A DNA stretch of 64,000 nt. Source: Punica granatum (taxonomy: Eukaryota > Streptophyta > Magnoliopsida > Myrtales > Lythraceae). The notes below the pieces were generated by a model, which searched no databases, was not told the origin of the DNA, and worked only from the letters and a program-made list of their open reading frames with translations. The stretch is taken from the NCBI RefSeq assembly GCF_007655135.1, contig NC_045128.1, positions 41,367,885 to 41,431,884 of the forward strand, read 5' to 3'. This document shows positions 1 through 11,803 of this stretch, in pieces. Position numbers and translations under genes: made by a program. The first letter of the stretch is position 1; the number at the start of each line of letters is the position of its first letter.

Positions 1-46
1 CAAATGCAATTCTTATGGAGGCTCCCAGACACCACATAGTCCTCAC

Positions 47-1069
47 CTGAACATAATGTACACCTTTTATTTTTGTTGGGGTACTAACTAATTCAATGAC
101 AGAATTGCCATTAGATTTCTTGAAATCTGGAAATCTGGAAGAGTTATTTGTTGTATCTAGAAATCCCCAAGCTCCTGCACTCGGTGTTTTTACCAAATAC
201 AGACATCATTAGATTGAGACTGAAGAACCCAAGGTCCAGCGAAGAACTAATATCCTCATTGCACGTAAGTTAAGCAGGGGTGGGTGCATGAGAATGGCAA
301 ACCTTTATAAGTTCCTGTTACATTCCATTCAGAAAGTGAACCGACTCCATCGTCATCTTTTCTAACAAATAGCCTCTGTAAGGAAAAGAGTTACAGACAC
401 AAAAGTTTGATCAGTTTTTGCCGTATATAGGAGGTCAAACACTGCAAGTGAAACATGATGACATCACTTTCATAGGTAATATTCACTACATACTAGTGCA
501 AGAAGCCTAGTAGTTTTATCACCTGATTGAGCTTCATTAGGCAAATTTTTCCTTGCCCTGTTGAATTTTACCTGAGACCATATATGACAGCCTAGCCTAC
601 TGATTCAACTCCGAAGAAGCACTTTTATAGATTGGACTACATATAACTGCCAACCATTCCAATTGGCAATCAAAAAGTGAGGAATTTGGAGCAGGCAAAC
701 AACAAATTCGTCAAGTAACCCCTGAAGATTCACTATAGTGCAAGACAAACAAGTTCATCCAAACAAAAGACAACTCATTCACAGCCCCATTTATACAACT
801 AACACAGCTCAATTGATTCTCGTCCAAAAGTTGGAGACTTTCTTATACCATGAGCGCAAATATTGACCAATCAATCACTCGGAGTAACACTAACAAGCTG
901 GAAGAAGACACACCTCATCGCCCCAAGCTCGGCCCATCTCCCTCAGCGGCCTCAGCCCCGCGACCGGCCGGTAGAACAGGAACCCGAACCATAGCCCGAG
1001 CACGAATCCTAAACCTAGTCTCCTCCTCACTCCGGGGCTGCGCGGGAACTTCAACCTCTCGGGGAACAT
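47..1069 (-). CDS. FLYING SAUCER (FLY1/FLY2)-like transmembrane E3 ubiquitin ligase, N-terminal part
   Basis: Three coding exons read leftwards: 914-1069, 303-375 and 47-174. All have GT/AG borders and compatible phases (0, 1, 0); the gene continues beyond the left edge. The ATG at 1069 is preceded by an in-frame TAA. The 119 visible residues hold a basic start, one hydrophobic helix at about residues 17-35 (GLGFVLGLWFGFLFY), the motif RPLREMGRAWGDE, then RLFVRKDD, LSEWNVTGTYKGAWGFLD and KIKGVHYVQ. I recognise this order as the luminal N-terminus of the plant FLY1/FLY2 family. These are multi-pass endomembrane RING E3 ligases, and FLY1 controls pectin methylesterification in Arabidopsis seed mucilage. 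The later membrane segments and the RING lie outside the window, so ligase activity is inferred from family only. Confidence 0.85.
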
Positions 1070-1560
1070 GTCAAGGGATTAGCTCCGGCGTCAGCAGCAA
1101 TTAATAACGCCCCGTTGACTGCGATCTCCGTAATTAAGACGAATTGGAGCAAAGCCCATGAAAATTGAGGCGTTAAGGGAGGAGCTTTGTGGGGGTAATA
1201 GCCCGTTGCTTCAAAAGGAGTCAAACATTGGGTTTAAGCCGATCAGCAGCAGCGACAACAACTCCCACCTCCCCCAAACGGCGACGGGTCACCACCGGGT
1301 TCGGATGGAGAAAGGGAGAGCTCAACGGCCGATTAGTTTACTTGCCACGGAATCACTCTTAAGCAACAGCAACTGATACCGCCAAAGACCTTCGATGAGC
1401 CCTACCCTTCACCAGAAGAAGCGAATAAACTATCGGATGAAGGAGACGAAGTGAAGATGGTTTAATCGAATTATGGGATGGGACCGGGGGAGAGATTCTC
1501 ATTGACATGTCTGATGATTTATCGCTGCTTCGATGGCCTGTTCTGTTATCGGATTTTATT
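1070..1560 (-). promoter_or_regulatory. Upstream/5' UTR region of the FLY-like gene
   Basis: This stretch lies directly upstream of the FLY-like start codon and is richer in GC than the AT-rich spacer that begins near 1680. Open frames here (for example 1158-1376 on the plus strand) match nothing I recognise and are best read as chance frames in a 5' UTR or promoter. No clear TATA box was found. Confidence 0.4.
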
Positions 1561-1569
1561 TTATTTTTT

Positions 1570-4500
1570 TGTAAATTTTAAGGTCAGGTCTCAGCTGCGA
1601 TTGTGTAGCGTCCCACGCGCGGACTGAGAATGTCCTATCACGCGCCAGTTTTAATTGCTTAGCTGGCAGTGGGTCCTCCTTTAGAATTTCCCTTAGAATC
1701 ATATATATAGAGAATGAATTATTTGTATATATCTACCTATAATCTACATAAAAATATAGTCCACTTAATTTTTTTTTTCGGTGAGAGATAATCCTTCTAA
1801 TTTTTTTCGATAAATGAGATAATCCTCTTAATTTACTCATGACAATTGTGATTGTATATTTTTTTCGAATAAGTGGTAATTTGGGCTATTATTTCATTGA
1901 AATATATGATTTATTTTAAAATTTAAGCATTTCAGATAAGTCAATGGATCTATCTATTAATGGTAAGCAATTGATAGTAGTTTAAATCTTAAATTATTCA
2001 TAAAAAAATTTTATCTTAAATTTGCAACTTATTGGTGATGCTAAATTCGACTTTTAATTCATCAACTCACCTATATCACGTGCCCCGCGTTGTTATCTTG
2101 ATTTGTGCGGTTTGTAATCTACTATATGAAATTAACTATAGGTGCTGGTAAGGAACAATGCTTTAGTGTGAATCAGAAAAATATTTTCTGCTCTCAAAAC
2201 TCGGTATTGATCTTTCGCCTCTCATATTGAAATTCACAAGAGATTTTAGGCTATGACGGACGTCTCAAATGAGTCTCGGTGGAGAAGCTATTCTACCACA
2301 ATGAAGCCAACGGACTCACATGGTGGATTTGCTATAGCAAATTATAATAATCTTATGTCTTATAATAGGCTAGATAAATATTTTTCTGCATATGTTAATT
2401 AATGGCAAACATATTATGATTATACCATGTGCTGTCATTCTTGTCGAATTCAACTCATAATGTATGAATAGCTTACCTAATGACATATAAACTCAGTGAT
2501 AAATTGCATATAATATCAACTTCAATTTGGTTAGTACATACTTCAATTAGGAAATTAAATAATAGCGGGAAATGTATGTACGTCAAATCACTAGAAAATT
2601 AAATGATATGGCTAGCAATTTACTTTGCTCAAAGTAATCCAATTTCATGTTTTGACTCGAAGGTTATAGTAAAACACTAAACATGGTTCCTCCGCTAATC
2701 GAGAAGGTCGGGCATCATGTTCAAAATATTTTAAACATTTCTCTTTGAAAATAACACAAACAAAATATATAAGCCACCTATGTATATAAAAAGAAATGAG
2801 AGAGTGAGAGTCGCATAGCAATAAAGATCACTCGTTTTAGCTTTTAGTTCTCAGGTTCGAGCATCACTATTATTATCTTCGTTTTGCCTTCTAAATCAAA
2901 GCCCTGTTTCTAACATGTGTGATCTCTATTACTATACGACTATCTCTCTCATTTCTTTTATTTACATATATATATGTTAATCAATAGATGTGAAACTGCG
3001 AGACAATGAATATCGGAGAACTAATAGAAGTAATATAATTGCGAACATACTGTTCTAATGAGAAATACAAGAAATTGAAATTTGAGATAAGCGGGAAGAA
3101 ATGTTTGGCTTTTATACCATTAGACAAACATGAATTATTATACTTCTTTCAGAAATATAATGTTTTGCGTTCACAATCTTTTTTTTTTAATATATATCTA
3201 TACTCTATAAAAGATATGCATTAATGAAAACTGTTTTTGGTCCCGCGCCAACGCATGGAGTTTGGCCTAGTTAATAATTTAAGTGTATTGCACAAGAGAT
3301 ATATTATATAACGAGATCGCATTTATTTCGAGAGAGAATCGAGATAAGATTTCATATAAATCGTTGAGAACTTTGATGCATAGCGCATTGAGAGTCTAGT
3401 CAGTAAGAGAATATTTGTTAGAAATGACAGATTCTGCTTGAGAATTGGCGTTCTTTGTTGGGTTAGGCGCCTTCGTGTCTTTGTGGATTGTCTCATTTTA
3501 ATTTGTACGCCTCCACTAAGGAAATTAAGATGCATCACGAGTTCTAGTAGTGATTTATGCTTTGCACTCAATTAATTATTAAGTGGAAGATTGTTAATTT
3601 TTTGCCCGAATTGTAGATAAAAACGATTTTTACATATATTAAATAAAACAATCATGATTATCTACAGGAATAAAAAGAATCATGAGATTTTAATAGAGAA
3701 TTTAACCATAATGTCTTTAGTTTTGGGAGACGGCACGTAACATATATTTTCTCTATATAATAATCCCGGCTTATATATGAATATTCATTAATAGTACTCA
3801 TGGAATGTATTTTGTTCTTAATTACATTTGCACAATTGGGTTATATATATGTATGTATGTATATATGAGCAGATATACATGGAGAGAAATATATATGTGT
3901 ATATATATATATATATATAGTGTCATGTAAACTTGCACTGTTCTTTTTATTAACCTAGAGAGTGTTGCCCTTGTTCACCAAGACTTTGTGGCCTGGTAAT
4001 ATAATAAGGTCTAGTATCGGTTGTGCAATCGTCCTGTGTTCGAGTCTCATTCCTAACTCGATAGTTATTATTTTGACTTCCTGAAGAGGCAAGAGTCCCA
4101 TGCATGGACCATTTGTTTGGTGCATAGACAAGGTCGATTTAGGAACGTGATATAATGAAGATAAATTGGTTCCAAGTGTGCACCCACACTAGACAGTCCC
4201 CTTGATGGGTTATACGCCATAAGATTCCTAGGTCGGCCTAACACTGCTAGGACCCCTTGGAGAGTATGATGGATGGTAAACTTTTTTGGATATGGAAAAA
4301 CAAATATTGCAAGAGACCTTTTAAAGAGCATTTTATATTATGGTTATAATTAACTTTTATAAGTAAATGAAGTATAAGACGGTACCGCCTAGATTACAAT
4401 TTCGTCAATCATATAATGACAGTTGTGCTCATGTCGAATGCACTAGTATAAGCGACCACGTAAAAATAGTAGTAACATTTTCAGTGATATAAAATAAAAT

Positions 4501-4985
4501 AAATAAATAAATAACAAACATGGTTTTGCTATTAATGAATTTTAAATCTAGAGGAAAAACTTCAAACAATGGAGCATCGGATTCCTTCCTCTCTTCACTG
4601 CTGATCATGGGATTCTTATTTGGTTCCCCCGTTTACCGTCAGGTTAGCAAGAACAACCGTTACGGTAACGGTGAAACGGGGAAACTTATTTACTCCATAT
4701 TTATAAGCTATACAGTCAACGACTATTTAATTTACTGTTTTTCTTCCCGGTAATTTACTCCACACATTAAAAAGGGAAAATTAATTCGTGAGAAATTAAA
4801 AACTTTGACGGCACCTTTAAAAACCCGGGAATGACCGTTACATGCATGCAACTTCGTGTAAGTGACCAGTAACCCCAGGGTTTGGTATATATGCTCCCGG
4901 TGCAGGGGGATTTCTCCCCTCGTAATCTGGCCAGATCCGGGAGTCCTCCATGCAAATTTCATGCTCCCCTCAACGGTAACTTCAT
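1570..4985. other. AT-rich intergenic spacer, no gene seen
   Basis: About 3.4 kb of AT-rich DNA between the FLY-like and nodulin-like genes. It holds short (TA)n runs near 3840-3920 and two stretches with tRNA-promoter-like B boxes, near 2860 (GGTTCGAGCATC) and 4037 (TGTTCGAGTCTC), which may be old SINE heads. No open frame has recognisable protein similarity. Confidence 0.5.
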
Positions 4986-4995
4986 CCTCGGCTTC

Positions 4996-5002
4996 TATAA
5001 AA
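4996..5002 (+). promoter_or_regulatory. TATA box of the early nodulin-like gene
   Basis: TATAAAA lies about 200 bases before the ATG at 5200, which would put the transcript start near 5030. The resulting 5' UTR contains a CT-dinucleotide run at about 5107-5124, a common feature of plant leaders. An RY-like CATGCATG motif lies upstream at 4841-4848. Confidence 0.6.
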
Positions 5003-5199
5003 CGATCCATCCTCAGCTCTCTCTCTCACTCCATCTCTCATACACAGATTAATTAATCTCTCTGCTGATCGAATCTGTCTGTCTTCTCAGAGTCCATAAG
5101 ATTGATCTCTCTCTCTCTCTCTCAGCTTTTGCGAGCGTCGTTTTTCTTTCTTTTCGTTCGTGAATCGAATACGAATATACTTTTACTTTCTCAAGAGTT

Positions 5200-6091
5200 A
5201 TGGGGAGTAGAGCATCTGTGGGACTCATCTTAGTTGCGGTGACCGGTTTCTTGTGCTCTTCCGATGCCTATGTCTTCGCCGTTGGTGGCAAAGACGGGTG
5301 GGTTCGGCAGCCTTCCGAGGGTTACAATCAGTGGGCTGGGAGATACAGGTTTCAGATCAACGATTCGCTCCGTAAGCTTCCGTTATTACTCCTGATCTCA
5401 AAGGAAGCATCTCATTAATAATCGTCCGTTTTTTTAATTAACATTATATTGATCCCTGCAATTGCATTGTGATGCTATCACATTAATATTTTTTTTGAAC
5501 TTAATTGTTTTCTTAGTAAATATCAGATAGGTATACGTCATTTATATATCAATCGTGTTTCTCTCTTTATTATTGACAGTTTTCAAGTATAAGAAAGGAG
5601 CCGACTCGGTCCTGGTCGTGACGAAGGACGGCTACGCTTCCTGCAACACCAAGAGCCCTCTGGTCTCTCTCACTGATGGCGACTCACTCTTCACCTTCAA
5701 GCGATCGGGCCCCTTCTTCTTCATCAGTGGAAACCCAGAGAACTGCAACAACGGCCAGAAGCTGATTGTGGTCGTCCTCGCTCCAAGGACCAAAGCCCCC
5801 ACGCCTCAGCCGCCTTCTTCTCCACCCCCAGCCATCCCGCCCATGTCCCCACCCGGCGGTCACATGCCGCCGCCTCCTCCATCTGGCATGGTGCCGCCTC
5901 CAGGAGTCCCATCTCCTGCTAGTCCGCCAGCTGAGCCTGGGACTAACCCATCGGGCTCAAATCCGGTTGGTCCTCAGGCGCCAGCTCCTTCCCCGAGCTT
6001 TGCTCAGAAGGGAAGTTCTTGCTCAGGGGCCATGGTGTTAGGGTTTAGTGGCCTAGTGAGTTACTTGGTGTTGGGTAAGGTCTTGGTGTAG
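5200..6091 (+). CDS. Early nodulin-like protein (ENODL), GPI-anchored phytocyanin-like
   Basis: Two exons, 5200-5371 and 5580-6091, joined in phase 1, give 227 residues. A signal peptide covers about residues 1-23. It is followed by the plastocyanin-like domain, with AVGGKDGW, YNQWAGRYRF, DSLLFKYKKGADSVLVV, YASCNTKSP, FKRSGPFFFISGNPENC and GQKLIVVVL. The two cysteines that form the domain disulphide are present. The histidine and other copper ligands of true phytocyanins are not, as is normal for ENODLs. A proline-rich, arabinogalactan-like linker and a hydrophobic C-terminal tail (GPI signal) follow. The protein is expected at the outer face of the plasma membrane as a non-copper cell-wall/signalling glycoprotein. 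The single intron site matches the family. Family assignment is firm; specific role unknown. Confidence 0.93.
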
Positions 6092-6874
6092 TGGCAGTGG
6101 GGCGGACTATTATGTCAATTAATTTGACATATGTCTCCTCATTAATTAACTAGGAAAACCTACTTTCTTTTAGGCTGTTGTGTTAATCAAGAATTATTAT
6201 TTGTGTGCGGTATTTAATTAAGTGACTTCCTTAATCTCGTCGTTGTTTTTTCCTAGTCCCATGATTCTTTTTTGAACCTATTTAGTTCCATGATTCACAA
6301 AGCTAAAGTATTGTCTATTCGCAAAAAATGATATTATTTCGATGTAATAATATTCCCGAACATTAATATGCATGCATTTCGACTAACCTTTTAACTGTTT
6401 CATGTCACGATGGCAATCTATTGACTATATTTACACGTGAATAAGATATATAGGAAGGACAAATATTGTGAGGGACAATTTCTCGTGATCGTAGCAAAAG
6501 ACTAAATCGAGAAATCAAAGGCTTTCTCAGCCCATATGTATAACTCTTGGGAAATTTGGGATAACGCCAAGTGTTCGTTCGCTGGTCATATAGGTGGATT
6601 TGTACGGTTACATTGTGGGCCTATAGAGTGGCCGCCCAATAATTCATCGGCCCAATTCATCCAACTGACAATTGTTTTAGCGCGAAGAGGAGCGAACTTC
6701 AACTAAAAGTGAGAGATTATAATGTCCACACACCTCCTAGAGGTCTCCAACATGGAAGAGGGAACGGATCATCCTAAAGAGTTTATTTCTCTTTGACTGC
6801 AGGTGAAAATTGAGCCATTACTTGTCGGTGTCACCAGGTTCGTGTGCACTCGCATACACTAAGAGTTGTATTAA
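6092..6874. other. Spacer with a small relic of the 12/25 kb duplicated segment
   Basis: This is the 3' flank of the nodulin-like gene. Around 6455-6530 a short stretch (aggga caatttctcgtga pattern) resembles 13043-13110 and 25650-25700, so a third, partial copy of that duplicated segment may end here. No gene was recognised. Confidence 0.35.
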
Positions 6875-6879
6875 CTAAC

Positions 6880-7220
6880 TTACTGTCGTGTCCCCATTCA
6901 ATAATACATTATGGGATTTGAATTCTACCACAATATAACCTTCGTCATGTGTGTATTTAATTCCTTTTGCAACTTGTTTTAGAATTTTTTTTAACCTCTG
7001 ACCAAGAGAGCCCTGACAGCAAGAATTTGATAGTACATGTATTATTATACAGTGAAAAATAAATAAATAATAACAGAAAGGTTTAATTAATTTACCAAAA
7101 ATATTCTTCTTGAGAGAAGATCTTAATTTGATAATATACTTGCCATCATCAACGTAGCGTCTTAATTTGATAATATTTGGATTATCAGCCAAATCAATCA
7201 AATTACCTTTCCCAGCTTAA
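6880..7220 (-). pseudogene. Kinase-like gene relic, exons 3-4 of the gene C type
   Basis: Two blocks align with exons 3 and 4 of gene C (26.4-28.4 kb). The block at about 7100-7220 reads LIDLADNPNIIKLRRY, beside gene C FMDLAENPHIVKLRGY. The block at about 6885-7010 reads ILKQVAKGIKYTHDEGY and VEFKSHNVLL, beside IMKQLAQGMKYIHDKGY and ADFK-stop-DNVLL. The first half of the second block is shifted across a run of A. Exons 1-2 and 5-6 are missing next to it. It is useful because it keeps a serine where gene C has a nonsense codon. Confidence 0.7.
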
Positions 7221-8034
7221 TACAAAACAATGAAATCAAATACTAATCAATTGATTTTCTTTTATAAGCTAACGGTGGATGACTACAATACTATTTACAG
7301 ACTAATAAAATAATATTTTAAATCAACAAGTGAAGGGCTTGCTACTTTTGCTAACTTAACCCATGGGCCGTCTGTAATGTGTAGAATTTACTATCCAAAT
7401 TCCATACGAATATAAAACTCTTAAATCCATTACGAGCATGAGTTATCTCCTGATTAACAACACAAAATCTTTTATCACAAGAAACGGTTAAAATCGGGAA
7501 TGAAAAATTGAAAATGTACATTTATGTGTTTTGTTCCTCGTTATATGTGGAATTGCTCCTTGTGCATTAGGCGAGAGGGCCACATATCAATCGTCTATTC
7601 TCTATCTGCAGGTTTCATGTATCTATCACAAAGCAACCCGAAAACGATGAATCTAAATGAGAAGTTAATTCTATGTAAATCCATAAGGTATCCCTAGGGG
7701 CTTGACACTTTGGTGGAGTCAAGCTCACGGATTCTCATGGATCAGCTGAATGCCAATGCAAATGACATGGTTATATGCTAACTCAAATTATTCATGAAGG
7801 CAATATAATTAAGAAAAGCTACGGAATTTTGGTTAAGGGAACAACATGTCATGGAAGATTGTAGCTAATATTAATGACATTCTATCTCAAGCTAAAAGGG
7901 GTGGAGTTCTCGCTAAAGCTCAATATGCATTGAGCAATTGAAGGGGATGGTCTCCGGCGAACCTCGCCCTCAGCCTCAAAAACCAATTCTGTGAGATAGT
8001 TCCCCCGACTCTATCAACATGTCGCTTTAAGTCA

Positions 8035-8195
8035 AACATTGGATTGAGGCTCTTCACGAGCGAGTGCTTACTCAATAAGAACATTTCAATTTGTCAAAGT
8101 CCGTCGTGGAAATATTAATTGGACACCAAGTGTTTACCGTGAAGACATGGGAAGATAACAAGAACTGCTTACACGAAAATTCATCTTTCTGATAC
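8035..8195 (+). pseudogene. Relic of exon 8 (second-domain N-lobe) of the double pseudokinase genes
   Basis: On the plus strand the nucleotides from LRLFTSE to the motif KTWEDNKN match exon 8 of genes A and B (LRLFTSD to VKIWEDNKN). The reading frame is broken by small indels and a stop. It is a degraded fragment of the same family, isolated from any other exon and in the opposite orientation to the neighbouring kinase relics. Confidence 0.6.
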
Positions 8196-8202
8196 ATGCT
8201 AT

Positions 8203-9155
8203 CTATCTAACTCTCAAACTTCCCCTAATTCTCTTACCATCTCGTCCATAGATTGGTATCGAGCAGTAGCATGTTTTGTCACGCATGTCATTGCTATTTT
8301 TGATCGATACCCTTTTCGCTATATGCTGCCCAGCCTCTTTCAATAAAGCCGGATGAAGCACGAGCCCATCCTTGCTGTACTGCTTTTCAACTTGCACCCA
8401 TACATGGGGAAAATGGTCATATGCTCCCCTCTTTGTTATCTTTTTTCAGCCAAATTTTTTCTGTAAGTTTTCGCGGTGTGATCCAACCTCAGTTTCGCTT
8501 CCACCTCCTCTTTCTTTGCCAATAAATAGTTGCAACATTATTGTCCCAAAAGTGAATATATATATATATATATATATATCCAGTCTGAATTGTCCGTACA
8601 TCTACATTACAACCATATTTAGTTAGCATAGGAAGATAACATGAATTTATATTGACCAGCCACAGAACTTTTAGTATACTTTTACCGCCATAGCCAATAC
8701 TTTCTCCGTAGCTCATTGCTTCTTTGCTTCACTAAACAACCCTGCATGTAACATGTCTCGCTCTCTCTCATATAACCTTAGAATATTTAGATGATATATG
8801 GGGTTCCCAATCCTAGTCATTTTTTTTCCTTATTTCTTTTCACGTTTCTTTTTCGACGTCCCTTCAATTTCTTCCTCCGGCTTCAATGGCCCTCCTGCCG
8901 TTTCCTTAGCGAGTAATTGGAGCATGACCATGCCAAAACTAAAGATCTCTGACCATATCGTACAATGGCCTATATCAAACAAACGACTGAAATACATTTA
9001 AACAAAAATTGATTCGTGCGTTTATAATTCTACCTCTTTGTGCCTCGGGGGCGAGGTACTTTGGAGTAGTCGCGCATGGGCGGGGATCGATGTTTTGCCT
9101 TTTGCTGGCTTTTGAACTACCTCGAGATCGATGATCTTCGCGTTCTTGGCCCGCT
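8203..9155 (-). pseudogene. Kinase-like gene relic, exons 5-6 of the gene C type
   Basis: The block at about 9034-9151 reads AKNAKIIDLEVVQK and later PKYLAPEAQR after a frameshift, matching gene C exon 5 (ANNAKIIDLGAVKK, VEYLPPEAQR). The block at 8840-8980 reads SEIFSFGMVMLQLLAK, matching exon 6. The end of exon 6 continues only at 8203-8397 (YSKDGLVLHPALLKEA beside YGRERHVLHPRLFGEA), so roughly 350-400 bases, including an AT microsatellite at 8555-8579, seem inserted inside the exon. DLG has become DLE and the gene is not functional. On the minus strand this C-terminal half lies upstream of the 6.9-7.2 kb fragment, so the two are not one collinear gene. Confidence 0.7.
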
Positions 9156-9159
9156 CAAT

Positions 9160-11800
9160 GAACAACTAGAGAAACTCATTCAAATAAAAAACATTTTATA
9201 GCAAAAAATTGAAAGAGGCAGTGGCATGCAATTAGAATGCAAATAGACCATACGTATATAATGGGGAGCTATGTAGCAATTCGATATAATTTTTGATGTT
9301 CCTAAATTACGAAAGTCAAAATTTCCCCTGATTTGTTCTTTTTACTCTCATTTGGATTGGGTAAGATAAAATTCCACCATTCACATAGTTGTGTTGCATT
9401 CTCAGTCCCTGAGGCGAGTTGAGATGTCAAGGTGTTGAATTCATTCTCAATCCCTACAAGCTGTAATTTAAATTTCAAAATTTTCACGCTGTTCCATCTT
9501 CCCTGAAAATGTAATATTTTCTTTAGGATAAATCAGCTCGAATTTATCGGTCTTGTTCATAGACTAGGTTTAAGCATTTAGTTATTCATTTGAAACACTA
9601 TCGTTGGCCATAGCTTCCATCATTGTCGGAGAATAGAGGACGAACTTATGTTTTCATTGGAGATTTGCAGCCGAATGAAATAATACATAATCCAATGAAT
9701 TAAACGAATGAATTTAGTCATCTTATAACTTAGTCTCATGAACGGTTTATATCTGGCCATGCTCCCACGTGCTAACGACGACAACTGGCGGTTGCCTTGT
9801 CGTGTTGGACGAAGATAATTCAAGGAACACAGCATGGCGGGATGCAAATTCATTAAATGACAATAAGATTGTGGAGGAAACAAGATTGTTGTAATAAGTG
9901 TCGACATATTTTAAAAATGATAAGCACCATTATCGATGGCGGCTTTCGATGAACGAATAACTGCCTTTTTTTTTCAGTTGTCCAAAAAAAAGGAAAAAGA
10001 TAACTTCCCCAGTTCAACTTCCTTAAAATATGAAATGTTAGTCTTTTATGGGATCAGTATATCTAAAATTATGAATTTAAAAAATTAAAATAAATTTCGA
10101 AAAAAAGGAAAAAAAAATTGAAAAACAAGATTTCCGTAAACTGCCATTTTAGAATTACTCGCTATTATCCCTTTTTACAGAATTGCTTGAGCAGAATGAA
10201 GAATTTGTCAAGGCTAATATGAAGCTGTTGGTTTTTCATTTAGGCACTATGAATTGCCCAAGCGAATAACATAATTCGCCAGAGCCAATATATAAAGACT
10301 CGAACTTAGTTGTTTTCCATCGGGGTCCTTATAATGGCTTAAGCGGATTAAAGAATTAGCCAAAGCGAATACATAAATATACGAACTTAGCATTTTCTCA
10401 ACGGGATACTTAGAATGGCTTAAGCAGATTCAAGAATTAACCGAGGTCAATCTGTAAATATACCAATTAGGCAATTCTTCATCAAGGGTCCACTTCAATG
10501 ATGCTTTTATTTTCTCTCCTAAAAAAATTAATATCAATAAGACTATTTATAACCCAAATAAGCTCCGATAGATATTATAATTCGACGGAGCCAATATAAA
10601 TAAACAAAAGAAAAGTTATGAAGAACTTGTCCTGGCCCCAACTTACTCACTAGGAGCTATTGCATGCACATAGTGTCCAAAGCATATTGTAAACCATACA
10701 GTATTAAGAAATCATAGTCTGAAGCATATTGTGCTACGTGTCCAATCTAATAGTTATTATACTATTATAAGCCGTGCTTTTCCCACCAAAATGGAAATGA
10801 ACCACTATTCGTAATTTCTAATGGTTCGATCAATTCGGGCTCCTGTATTTAAATATGACCAATATTTTAAAAATATCAAAGTACGAGAGTATTTCTTATT
10901 CATTGCCACTCGACTGAACATTGAAGATTACAGAACTAGAAGACTCTATGTCGTCTAAGACAAGTTTGAGCCCTAAAACTAACTTATCCCCTTATGCTCC
11001 CATTACACAAAGAAAATATTTACATATGTCGTCCATTTTCTTCAAGTTCTCGATTAAGTAGTGACACTCATTGATGCGGTATTTGAGGGCATGCGCTAGA
11101 TTATCGAATTGGGACAAATATTTCTCAAGCCCCTTCTTTTATTCAAGTAACTATGTTCTCTCTTGCCCAGTAGGATGTGCACCAGTCTTGCCCTTAAGTT
11201 TTCCCTTCATGGTAGAGATATATATATCACTACGAATAATTTCCTTAAAACATCCCTGATTTTAGGGAACAAAACCGCGAGAAGAGCCGAACATGTCGTG
11301 AAATGTATTTCTTGAAGATATCTCTTGATTTTAGGGAATATAACCGAGAAAATACATCGTGGGAAAGCCAGCAAAAAAAAAACGTTGAGGGCCTTATCAT
11401 GTTATTGATATTCAATATTGGCTTGAGCCAATCAATTAAACCAATATGACAAATAATATTGTGATAATGATAAATTCGATTATTATACAAGTCACCCATA
11501 GTTCGCTCGAGCGTAATATGCATATTAGTCTCAGTGAATAGTATAAAATAATTTTAGAAAGAAAAAATAAACCAATAAACTAATGAAATATCCTTGAAAA
11601 ATATCAATTCACTGCAAAAGGGTTGCGAAATACTCCTTAATATTCGGGAATAAGATAAGGAAATCATCGTTGTCAAAAGAAAAACTAATTGGAGACTTAA
11701 AAAAAAAATTTAGAAAGATCAACATGGCCGGCCACTAACTAGCTCTCTGAGAATACTACGAAAAACTTTGAGCTATGGCGCAGTTTGACGAAGTGAAGCA
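9160..11800. other. AT-rich spacer with a degenerate tandem repeat
   Basis: No gene was recognised. The only structure noted is the roughly 82-base tandem repeat at 10180-10495, listed separately. Short open frames here show no protein family signal. Confidence 0.45.
10180..10495 (+). repeat. Imperfect tandem repeat, about four units of about 82 bases
   Basis: Units start near 10180, 10251, 10333 and 10414. Each carries a diverged aatggcttaagc block followed by gaattagccaaagcgaat and a cgaacttag-like block. The units differ by many substitutions, so the array is old. Confidence 0.6.
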
Positions 11801-11803
11801 AAG

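Noticed and set aside
5724..6041. Alternative frames over the proline-rich exon of the nodulin-like gene
   Set aside because: Out-of-frame readings of a low-complexity proline-coding region.
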